Positions 37,692 to 44,989 of a DNA stretch of 64,000 nucleotides are shown here, piece after piece (position 1 is the first letter of the stretch; every line of letters begins with the position of its first letter). The notes beneath the pieces are model-generated. The model saw nothing but the letters and a program-made list of their open reading frames with translations. It searched no databases and was not told where the DNA came from. The DNA comes from Bradyrhizobium manausense. Its GTDB lineage: Bacteria; Pseudomonadota; Alphaproteobacteria; Rhizobiales; Xanthobacteraceae. The stretch covers positions 1,364,001-1,428,000 of the forward strand of contig NZ_JAFCLG010000001.1 of the NCBI RefSeq assembly GCF_018129685.1, written 5' to 3'. Both the position numbers and the translations under genes were made by a program.

Positions 37692-39125
37692 ATGAGGATG
37701 AGAATGGTCCGCCATCTTCCCACGCTCTCGATCGCGATGTCGGTGACGTCGCTGGCGCTAATCCTCGCACAGCCGGCTTCGGCGGAAACCGTTACCGTCG
37801 GCATCGGGACGCAGGACACCACGACCAATACAGTGACCGCGGGCGTCGTCATCCGTCAGCTCCACCTCCTCGAAAAATACCTGCCGAAGGATGGCAAATA
37901 CGCGAATATCAAGTTCGAGCTGGAGTGGCAGAACTTTACATCCGGCCCGCCCGTCACCAACGCGATGATGGCGAACAAGCTGCAGATCGGCATGATGGGC
38001 GACTATCCGCTGATCGTGAACGGCTTCACTTTCGACAGCAATCCGGAAAGCAAGAGCCGCCTGGTCGGCATCGCCGCCTACAGCCTCTCCGGCTCCGGCA
38101 ACGGCATCGTCGTCCATAAGGACTCACCCTACTACGATCTGGCCGATCTCAAGGGCAAGCTCGTCAGCGTTCCCTTCGGCTCCGCCGCACACGGCATGGT
38201 GCTGAAGGCGATGCAGGACCGCGGCTACACGGCCGACTTCTTCCAGCTTGTCAGCCAGAGCCCTGAAGTGGGCTCGACCAATCTCCAGGAGAAGAAGATC
38301 GACGCCCACGCGGACTTCGTTCCATTCGCCGAGCTCCTTCCCTTCCGCGGCTTCGCGCGAAAGATCTTTGACGGCGTCGAGACCAATCTGCCGACCTTCC
38401 ACGGCATTGTCGTCCGCACCGACTTCGCCGAGAAATATCCTGAGGTCGTCGTCGCCTACTTCAAGGCGCTGATCGCCGCCAATCAGTGGCTCCGTGACGA
38501 TCCGAAGCTTGCGGCCGAAAAGATCCAGGAATGGACCGGCATCAACAAGGAAGTCGTCTATATCTTCCTCGGTCCCAGCGGAAACATGACGACCGACCCT
38601 ACAATCAAGCCCTCGCTGGTCGATGCAGCGACCACCGACGTCAAGGTGCTGCAGAATCTCGGCCGCATGAAGGAGTTCGATCCGAAGAAATGGGTCGACG
38701 ACAGTTATCTCCGCAAAGCCTATTCCGAGATGAAGCTCGATTATGATGCGCAGCTCGGCAGCACCAAGAACTACGAGATCGCAGGGGAAGACGCTTTCTG
38801 CAATAAGCCGATCACAGATCCACGCAAGGCCGGCGAGGTCTGGGTTGACGGCGCAGGCATCGTGCCATTCTCGTCCGCCGCTTGCACACTCGGGGCTTAT
38901 GCCGACTTCAAGGCCAAGGGCAAGAAGATCAACATCGCCTATGTGTTCGACAACACCCGCGGCATAAAGCTGTTCGCCGACCAGGCTTTCTTCGCCGTCG
39001 GCGATGGTGAAGTTGCACCGTTCTTGCTGAAGAAGGACGCGGAGGCCTATGCGGCCAAGATCGGCGGCAAGGTGCTGGGCTTCGACGACGCAGTGAAGGC
39101 GGCAGTCAGCGGAGGCAAGACGTGA
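37692..39125 (+). CDS. ABC transporter binding protein (sulfonate/nitrate/taurine type) with C-terminal NosL-like domain
   Basis: Periplasmic receptor, 477 aa, clearly longer than SsuA/TauA (about 320). The signal peptide ends at QPASA. Residues about 25-350 form an SsuA-type binding fold (ALVNAMMANKLQIGMMGDYP-like region and LKGKLVSVPFGSAAHGM). Residues about 365-477 (FCNKPITDPRKAGEVWVDG, IAYVFDNTRG, DAEAYAAKIGGKVLGFDDA) resemble the copper chaperone NosL. Its stop overlaps the permease start (GTGA). Ligand unknown; sulfonate is suggested by the family. Confidence 0.85.
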   Translation: MRMRMVRHLPTLSIAMSVTSLALILAQPASAETVTVGIGTQDTTTNTVTAGVVIRQLHLLEKYLPKDGKYANIKFELEWQNFTSGPPVTNAMMANKLQIGMMGDYPLIVNGFTFDSNPESKSRLVGIAAYSLSGSGNGIVVHKDSPYYDLADLKGKLVSVPFGSAAHGMVLKAMQDRGYTADFFQLVSQSPEVGSTNLQEKKIDAHADFVPFAELLPFRGFARKIFDGVETNLPTFHGIVVRTDFAEKYPEVVVAYFKALIAANQWLRDDPKLAAEKIQEWTGINKEVVYIFLGPSGNMTTDPTIKPSLVDAATTDVKVLQNLGRMKEFDPKKWVDDSYLRKAYSEMKLDYDAQLGSTKNYEIAGEDAFCNKPITDPRKAGEVWVDGAGIVPFSSAACTLGAYADFKAKGKKINIAYVFDNTRGIKLFADQAFFAVGDGEVAPFLLKKDAEAYAAKIGGKVLGFDDAVKAAVSGGKT

Positions 39126-40033
39126 GCAGTCCCGCCCTCGCCAGACATCCCGAGGACAACAACGTGCCAGCAGCCATTGCCGAAGCGGGCCCCGTACCCG
39201 CCGTCACGCCCCCGGTCGCACCACCCACTTTCGGCACCATTGCCCTGCGTTGGTACCGGTTGAACCAGGGGCGGCTCCGCGCGACCGCGGTCGGGATCAT
39301 CTCGCTGCTCGCCTTCCTGCTGGTCTGGCACCTGCTCACGACCTACCGAGTCGTGTTCTTCGTGCGCTTCACCAACGTGCCTTCGCCGCTCGCGGTCTAT
39401 GCGAGCTTCACCAAGGCGATCCACGACCCCAAATTCCTGATGCATGTCGTGCTGAGCTGCCGGCGCATCTTCATCGGCTTCTCGCTCGCGGCCATCGTCG
39501 GCGTGCCGCTCGGCCTGGTCATGGGGCGCTTCAAGCTGGTGCATGAGATCGTCTTCCCGGTCGCCGAAGTGCTGCGGCCCATCCCGGCCATCGCCTGGGT
39601 GCCGATGGCGATCATGCTGTGGCCGACCAACGAGCAGAGCATCGTCTTCATCACCTTCCTCGGCTCGTTCTTCCCGATCCTGGTCAACACGCTGCACGGC
39701 ATGTCGCTGGTCGATCCCGTGCTGGTGCGTGCCGCGCAATGCCTCGGCGCACGCGAGCGGTCGATCTTCCGCGAGGTGTATTTTCCAGCCTCGCTGCCGC
39801 ACATCTTCACCGGCCTCACCGTCGGCATGGGCGTCGCCTGGGTGTCGCTGATCGCCGCCGAGATGATCTCCGGCCAGTACGGCATCGGCTATTTCACCTG
39901 GGAGGCCTATTCGCTGGTCCAGTATGCCGACATCGCGCTCGGCATGATCGCGATCGGCGTGCTGGGCCTTGGATCGAGCGTGCTGATCAGGGGCGCAGGA
40001 CATCTGGTGATGCCGTGGAGGTCGACGAGATGA
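39122..40033 (+). CDS. ABC transporter permease (SsuC/TauC/NrtB-like)
   Basis: Inner-membrane permease, 303 aa. A Pro/Ala-rich N-terminal extension of about 40 residues precedes the first helix (VGIISLLAFLLVWHLL). The coupling loop is RAAQCLGARERSIFREVYFP. The GTG start at 39122 overlaps the receptor stop. It is followed by the ATPase gene in an ATGA overlap. Confidence 0.92.
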   Translation: MSSPALARHPEDNNVPAAIAEAGPVPAVTPPVAPPTFGTIALRWYRLNQGRLRATAVGIISLLAFLLVWHLLTTYRVVFFVRFTNVPSPLAVYASFTKAIHDPKFLMHVVLSCRRIFIGFSLAAIVGVPLGLVMGRFKLVHEIVFPVAEVLRPIPAIAWVPMAIMLWPTNEQSIVFITFLGSFFPILVNTLHGMSLVDPVLVRAAQCLGARERSIFREVYFPASLPHIFTGLTVGMGVAWVSLIAAEMISGQYGIGYFTWEAYSLVQYADIALGMIAIGVLGLGSSVLIRGAGHLVMPWRSTR

Positions 40034-40902
40034 GCGAGATTCTGGCGGGCGAACCGAAAGGCCATATCGAGGTCAGAAACTTCTCCCTCAGCTATGACAG
40101 CATCGAGGGACCGGTCCAGGCTGTCACGGACACGCAGATCCATGTGCAGCCGGGAGAGTTCGTCTCGATCGTCGGCCCCTCGGGCTGCGGAAAGTCGACG
40201 CTTCTCAATGCAGTCGCGGGCTTCCTGAAGCCTACCACGGGCGTCGTGACCGTGGACGGCGAGCGTGTGAACGGCCCCAGCGCCGAGCGCGGCATGGTGT
40301 TCCAGCAATATTCGCTGTTTCCCTGGAAGACGGTGCGGGAGAATGTCGAGTTCGGCCTGAAGATGCGCGGCATGGCGCGCTCGCAACGCGAGCGCGCCGC
40401 GCGCACGCTGCTCGGGCTCGCGGGACTCGAAGCCTTCGAAAAACACTATCCGGAAAAACTCTCCGGCGGCATGAAGCAGCGTGTCGGCATCGTCCGTGCG
40501 CTCGCGACGGGCCCAAAAGTGCTGCTGTTGGACGAGCCGTTCGGCGCGCTCGACGCGCAGACCCGAGTCATCATGCAGCAGATCCTCACCAACATGTGGC
40601 AACGGTTGAAAATCTCGGTGCTTTTCGTCACGCACGACATCGACGAGGCGATCTTCCTGTCCGACCGGGTCTACTGCATGACCGCGCGCCCCGGCTCGAT
40701 CAAGGCGGAAATCCCAATTCCGCTGGAGCGGCCGCGGCAGCAATCGATGATGATGTCGTCGGAGTTTCTGGCACTGCGTCGCGGGCTGATGTCGCTGATC
40801 CGCGAGGAAAGCCTGAAGGCGATGGGCGGCGAGATCAGCGACATGGGCATGCAAGGGCTCAACATCGAGCTGCATGGGCACTCGTTGGCGGATGTGATTT
40901 AG
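40030..40902 (+). CDS. ABC transporter ATP-binding protein (SsuB/TauB/NrtD-like)
   Basis: Cytoplasmic ATPase, 290 aa. Walker A GPSGCGKSTL, signature LSGGMKQRVGI and Walker B LLLDEPFGALD are intact. The ATG at 40030 overlaps the permease stop; a longer reading in this frame is the shadow of the permease gene. The gene completes the importer and ends 74 bases before the convergent YeiH gene. Confidence 0.93.
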   Translation: MSEILAGEPKGHIEVRNFSLSYDSIEGPVQAVTDTQIHVQPGEFVSIVGPSGCGKSTLLNAVAGFLKPTTGVVTVDGERVNGPSAERGMVFQQYSLFPWKTVRENVEFGLKMRGMARSQRERAARTLLGLAGLEAFEKHYPEKLSGGMKQRVGIVRALATGPKVLLLDEPFGALDAQTRVIMQQILTNMWQRLKISVLFVTHDIDEAIFLSDRVYCMTARPGSIKAEIPIPLERPRQQSMMMSSEFLALRRGLMSLIREESLKAMGGEISDMGMQGLNIELHGHSLADVI

Positions 40903-40976
40903 TTGCGGTCAGCGCCCTTACTTCCCCTTCCAACCTTGTGGGAGAAGGAAGAGGAACTCACGGCTTTAGTCGCCCC

Positions 40977-42035
40977 TCACTTAAACCAATGCACCAGCGC
41001 GATGCTGATGCCGAGCAGCAGCATCAGCGACAGCGTCACCGCCGCCGTCACCCTGCCTCCGACGTTGGCGAGCACCTTCACGTCAACGCCGAGGCCAAGA
41101 GCGGCCATCGACACGACGGTGAGGAAACCCGTGATCCGCGTGATCGGAGCCACCACCGTGCCCGGCACGACCTCCAGGGACCGCAAGGTCGCCAGCGCGA
41201 GGAAGCCGAGAATGAACCACGGCACCAGGCGGAAGAAGCCGACACTGGTCTTGTTGGCGTCGGTCTGCCAGCGCGAGGCGACCAGCGAGAGGCCGACGAC
41301 CACGGGGCCGAGCATCAAGACGCGCATCAGCTTGACCAGCGTGCCGATCTGCGTGGAGATCAGGCCTGCCGGCACCGTCGCCGCGAGCACCTGAGGCACG
41401 GCATAGACGGTGAGACCCGCCAGGATGCCGTATTGCGTAGCGGTGAGCTGCAACAGTGGGATCAGCAGCGGCAGGCCCAGCACCATCATCACGCCGAGGA
41501 TCGCGGTGAAGGAAATCGAGGACGCGATCTCGTCGCTGTTGGCGCCGATGATCGGCGCGACCGCCGCGATCGCGGAATTGCCGCAGATGGAATTGCCGCA
41601 GGCGATCAGGATCGACAGCCGCGTCGATAGCCCGAGCAAACGGCTGAGACCAAAGGAGACGCAGAGCGCGATCACAACGACCGCAGCGATCGACGCCAAA
41701 AGCGCAATGCCCGAAGCCGCGATGGCGGCAAAGCTGATGGAGGCGCCGAGCAGCATCACCGCGACTTCGAGCAGCTGTTTGGCGCTGAAGGCGATGCCGG
41801 CCTGCCAGCGGGCCGCCGGCTTCCAGAAGCTGCGGAGCGCCATGCCCAGCAGGATCGCCATCACCAGCGCCTCGATATAGGGGTGCTCGAACACGCCGAG
41901 TTCGGCCCGTTCCAGGAGGGCCGAAACGCCGGCGACGAGGACGCAAAGGAGGATGCCGGGAATCAGCGCGACAATGCGGCTAACGGCCGTGGTCGGCTTG
42001 GCGTCGGCCGGGCTGGATGCTTGATTCTGCGACAC
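40977..42035 (-). CDS. YeiH-family putative sulfate/sulfite exporter
   Basis: Inner-membrane protein, 352 aa, with about ten predicted helices (PF03601/UPF0324 family). The conserved ACGNSICGNSAIAAVAPIIGA is present. Members of this family are repeatedly found in taurine, isethionate and sulfoacetate degradation loci as candidate sulfite or sulfate exporters. Here it is convergent with an SsuABC-like importer, supporting a sulfonate theme. A palindrome lies 75 bases upstream. Confidence 0.9.
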   Translation of the reverse strand: MSQNQASSPADAKPTTAVSRIVALIPGILLCVLVAGVSALLERAELGVFEHPYIEALVMAILLGMALRSFWKPAARWQAGIAFSAKQLLEVAVMLLGASISFAAIAASGIALLASIAAVVVIALCVSFGLSRLLGLSTRLSILIACGNSICGNSAIAAVAPIIGANSDEIASSISFTAILGVMMVLGLPLLIPLLQLTATQYGILAGLTVYAVPQVLAATVPAGLISTQIGTLVKLMRVLMLGPVVVGLSLVASRWQTDANKTSVGFFRLVPWFILGFLALATLRSLEVVPGTVVAPITRITGFLTVVSMAALGLGVDVKVLANVGGRVTAAVTLSLMLLLGISIALVHWFK

Positions 42036-42109
42036 AAATCTCTCCCTTGGAGAAGGATTTATACGCAGGCTCGCTCAGCTGGGGAATAAGTTTTCGGCAT
42101 ATCTGGGCC

Positions 42110-42124
42110 GAGAGAAGTTCTCTC
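42110..42124 (-). promoter_or_regulatory. Palindrome upstream of the YeiH-type exporter
   Basis: GAGAGAA-G-TTCTCTC is a perfect 15-base palindrome 75 to 89 bases upstream of the exporter ATG. It is a candidate operator; no matching copy was noticed elsewhere. Confidence 0.4.
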
Positions 42125-42165
42125 CTCAGCCTGGAATAGTTCGTTTTTGAAAGATCGGGCCAGTC

Positions 42166-42384
42166 TTAGAAGATGAGGCTCTTGGCCAGCGAGGCGACGT
42201 GGCTGAAGCTGTCATAGACGCCGGGCTCGAAGAAGGCCGCACGTGCCAGCACGATAGCCGCGACAAGCGACCAGAACAGGCCGGTCCCCGCCCGCAACAC
42301 GATCTTTGCGGCGCGTGACTTCGGCTGCGTGTCCGTTGAGGACACCAGCGGCTCGCCGAAGGGCTCGAATCCAGTGCGTTCCAT
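42166..42384 (-). CDS. Small hypothetical membrane protein
   Basis: Predicted 72-aa protein with a polar N-terminal part and one hydrophobic helix (GLFWSLVAAIVLARAAFF). I do not recognise the family. The ATG at 42384 is chosen because the part before it, if read on, is low-complexity shadow. No clear ribosome site is seen, so coding is probable but not certain. Confidence 0.5.
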   Translation of the reverse strand: MERTGFEPFGEPLVSSTDTQPKSRAAKIVLRAGTGLFWSLVAAIVLARAAFFEPGVYDSFSHVASLAKSLIF

Positions 42385-42941
42385 GACCGTCAATCCATCA
42401 AATTGCCCCCAGAATGTCGTCGTTTCGGCCCCAAACGGCAATGGAAGCGATTGGCGTTTTTGCCCCTCGGAGGGGAAACTCCTTTCGTGGGGCGGTCCCG
42501 AGGCAATAGTTTTCTTCTTCCGCCCTATTCGGGCACCGGAACAGGGCCGGCGGCCCGCCGCATGGACGATTCCGTCCACGTCCCCGCCCTGTTGCTCAAG
42601 ATGGAGCGGGCCTGCCTTAACGATAACGTCGCACCGGAATGTGCGCCGCTGATGCGCGAGGAGATGGGCTTTGCATCGCGCGCAGCGCGCTGGTCGACGC
42701 GCCCCTCCGATCCGAAGAGAGGCTTGCCGGACAGCATGTCCTCATCGTCGGCGCCGGCGTCTGCGCCATCCGCAGACATCTGCGCGTCAACACCGAGCTG
42801 ACTTCATCGCGCTGGGATGAGAGCAAGCGGCGCGGGATCTCGACGCTGAAAACGAAGAATGGCGAAGGGATCCTCGAATTCACTGCGCCGGCTTCGGCCA
42901 TCGGCCTGCTCAACGATCCCGCGCGTGCGCATCTGACAGCT
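42385..42941. other. 557-base region without a convincing gene
   Basis: Short plus-strand readings exist. One starts at 42562 (MDDSVHVPALLLKMERACL) and another in a different frame has ERLAGQHVLIVGAGVCAIRR near 42710-42770, which resembles a dinucleotide-binding start. No single frame runs through and no ribosome site is strong. It may be decayed coding sequence; I cannot assign it. Confidence 0.4.
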
Positions 42942-44057
42942 CTACGCCGCCAGCCCGCTGCCAACAGGCGCGAACTCCAACCCGAGGCTTTCCGCCACCG
43001 CCTTGTTGGTGATGCGGCCGCGATGGACGTTGAGACCGTTGCGCAAGTGAGGATTTTCCAACACCGCGGCAAAACCCTTGCTGGCGAGCATCAACCCGAA
43101 CGGCAGCGTTGCATTGTTCAGCGCCTGGCTTGACGTCACCGGGACCGCGCCCGGCATGTTGGCGACGCAATAATGTACGACGCCGTCGACCTCGTAGGTC
43201 GGCTCAGCGTGCGTCGTCGCATGCGAGGTCTCGAAGCAGCCGCCCTGGTCGATCGCGACATCGACCAGCACGGCACCCGGCCGCATGGCCTTCAGCATCG
43301 CGCGCGTGACGAGCTTTGGCGCGCTGGCGCCCGGCACCAGCACGGCGCCGATTACGACGTCGGTGCTGAACACCTCCTCTTCGACGGACTCGATCGTGGA
43401 GAATCTCGTGCGAACTCGTCCGGCAAAGAGATCATCGAGCTCGCGCAAGCGTGGAATCGAGCGGTCGATCACGGTCACCTCGGCGCCAAGGCCCGCAGCC
43501 ATGCGCGCGGCCTGCGTTCCCACCACGCCGCCACCCAGCACCACGACCCGTGCCGGCTGCACACCGGGGACACCGCCCAGCAAGAGCCCGCGACCGCCGG
43601 CCGATCGCTTGAGCGCGGCGCCGGCGGCCTCGATGGCGAGGCGGCCGGCGACTTCGCTCATCGGCGCCAGCAAGGGGAGGTGACCGGCGGCGTCGGTGAC
43701 GGTTTCATAGGCAATCGCTGTGCAGCCGGACTCAAGAAGGCCCTTGGCCTGCTCGGGATCCGGCGCGAGATGCAGGTAAGTAAACAGGATCTGGCTTTCG
43801 CGGAGCTGGGCCCATTCGCCCTTCTGCGGCTCCTTCACCTTCACGATCATGTCGGATTTCGCGAAAATGTCGCGCGCGGTCGCGGCTATGGAGGCCCCTG
43901 CTCGCTGATAGACCTCGTCGGACGCGCCGATGCCGCTGCCCGCGCCGGTCTCGACCGTCACCTGGTGTCCAGCCGCCACATATTCACGGACGGCGCCCGG
44001 GGTCAGCCCGACGCGATATTCCTGGATCTTGATCTCCTTGGGCACACCGACGCGCAT
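42942..44057 (-). CDS. ald: Alanine dehydrogenase
   Basis: NAD-dependent L-alanine dehydrogenase, 371 aa, interconverting alanine with pyruvate and ammonia. MRVGVPKEIKIQEYRVGLTP is the standard N-terminus, the catalytic Lys and His lie in VKVKEPQKGEW and FTYLHLA, and VVLGGGVVGTQAARMAAGLG is the NAD motif. AGGAGG upstream fixes the ATG at 44057. It is divergent from an Lrp-type regulator, the usual arrangement. Its presence beside a sulfonate-type importer and YeiH recalls taurine:pyruvate aminotransferase pathways, where it regenerates pyruvate. Confidence 0.95.
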   Translation of the reverse strand: MRVGVPKEIKIQEYRVGLTPGAVREYVAAGHQVTVETGAGSGIGASDEVYQRAGASIAATARDIFAKSDMIVKVKEPQKGEWAQLRESQILFTYLHLAPDPEQAKGLLESGCTAIAYETVTDAAGHLPLLAPMSEVAGRLAIEAAGAALKRSAGGRGLLLGGVPGVQPARVVVLGGGVVGTQAARMAAGLGAEVTVIDRSIPRLRELDDLFAGRVRTRFSTIESVEEEVFSTDVVIGAVLVPGASAPKLVTRAMLKAMRPGAVLVDVAIDQGGCFETSHATTHAEPTYEVDGVVHYCVANMPGAVPVTSSQALNNATLPFGLMLASKGFAAVLENPHLRNGLNVHRGRITNKAVAESLGLEFAPVGSGLAA

Positions 44058-44190
44058 CCTCGCCTCCTTTTGATTCACCCCGTGATCGTAACGAGGCGGG
44101 CAGTTTGGTTTCGCGCAAATATCCGTTAGGCTTGCCTCTCCCGCGCCGGTTTCGGTCGCGGAAACGCCATTTGACGCTGGAAACGAAACC

Positions 44191-44670
44191 TTGGCCCTCG
44201 ACCGCAAAGATCTTTCCATTCTCGCGGAACTCACGACCAATGCGCGTGCCAGCCACACCGAGCTTGCCAACAAGGTCGGCCTTTCCAGCACGGCGCTGGC
44301 ACGACGCCAGAAGACGCTGGAGGATGACGGCTACATCCAGGGCTATCGGGCCGCACTGGACCTCGCGCAGTTCGGCCTCACCACCACGGTGCTGGTGCGC
44401 ATCGCGCTGGAGAGCCAGAGCGACGAGGCGCTCAAGGCGTTCGAAGCGGAGGTGGTGAAATGCCCCTCGGTCGTCCGCTGCTTTCTGATGTCGGGAACCG
44501 ACGACTACATCCTGATCGTGCTCGCCCGCGACATCCGGGATTTCGAGCGCATCCACCGCACCGAGCTGTCGCGCCTGCCGCGCGTCGCGCGCGTGCAATC
44601 GAGTTTCGCACTACGCGAGGTCATCAACCGTGCGGTGCCGACCGTGGTGTTCGGGGAAGGGAAGCGATGA
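44191..44670 (+). CDS. Lrp/AsnC-family transcriptional regulator
   Basis: Transcription regulator, 159 aa. The helix-turn-helix is at residues about 18-45 (SHTELANKVGLSSTALARR) and the ligand-binding RAM domain follows (GTDDYILIVLARDIRDFE). The start is a TTG at 44191, giving MALDRKDLSILAEL as in homologues; no in-frame ATG is available upstream. It is divergent from ald and most likely controls it in response to alanine or another amino acid. Confidence 0.9.
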   Translation: MALDRKDLSILAELTTNARASHTELANKVGLSSTALARRQKTLEDDGYIQGYRAALDLAQFGLTTTVLVRIALESQSDEALKAFEAEVVKCPSVVRCFLMSGTDDYILIVLARDIRDFERIHRTELSRLPRVARVQSSFALREVINRAVPTVVFGEGKR

Positions 44671-44740
44671 GGCCGCTCAAGACGAGGCAGGAGGCAGATC
44701 GCCTGCCCAGCTTGACCGCCGCCGTTGACGCCGACTGATC

Positions 44741-44905
44741 CGCCTTTGCAAGATCCGCGTCGCCGCCGGCGGCCAGCTCTACGTGGCCTTCGCCAAGGAG
44801 TTTCCGGTGTCGAGCGGGATGACCGGGCTGATCCTCAAGCTCAAGCCCGGTGCGAGGCACGAGCCGCATTGGCACACCGACGCCAACGAATGGCCCTACG
44901 TGCCC
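44741..44905 (+). pseudogene. Remnant of an oxalate decarboxylase-type cupin gene
   Basis: One frame reads GGQLYVAFAKEFPVSSGMTG and then LKPGARHEPHWHTDANEW, which is the entry to a manganese cupin domain of oxalate decarboxylase: HWH plus the following Glu are three of the four metal ligands. Similarity starts and stops abruptly, with no start codon and only about 50 residues, so this is a fragment left by deletion. It lies between lrp and the ornithine decarboxylase leader. Confidence 0.6.
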
Positions 44906-44944
44906 ACCCCACAGCGGGGTGGATCACCGTCATATAACTGTCAT

Positions 44945-44980
44945 CGAATGTGCAGAGACCTGTCCGTCTCCGCACATTCG
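44945..44980 (+). promoter_or_regulatory. Strong leader hairpin before ornithine decarboxylase (speF-leader-like)
   Basis: CGAATGTGCAGAGAC (44945-44959) pairs with 44966-44980 over 15 positions with one mismatch around a six-base loop. The stem ends nine bases before the ATG, so it can affect ribosome access. A conserved RNA motif upstream of alphaproteobacterial speF-type decarboxylases (Rfam speF) is known; position fits, but I cannot confirm a match to its consensus by eye. Confidence 0.55.
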
Positions 44981-44989
44981 GGACATGCC

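Larger units (their letters stand above)
44671..44989. other. Region between lrp and ornithine decarboxylase
   Basis: These 319 bases hold a 23-codon open frame overlapping the lrp stop (starting MRPLKTRQEADRL, not considered a gene), the oxalate decarboxylase remnant and the leader hairpin. No intact gene is present. Confidence 0.6.

Noticed and set aside
40903..40976. Terminator hairpin between the ATPase and YeiH genes
   Set aside because: The CTTCCCCTTCC and GGAGAAGGAAG segments pair only with several mismatches, so I do not call it.
44667..44738. 23-codon frame overlapping the lrp stop
   Set aside because: Too short, no similarity to anything recognised, and probably chance extension before the cupin remnant.
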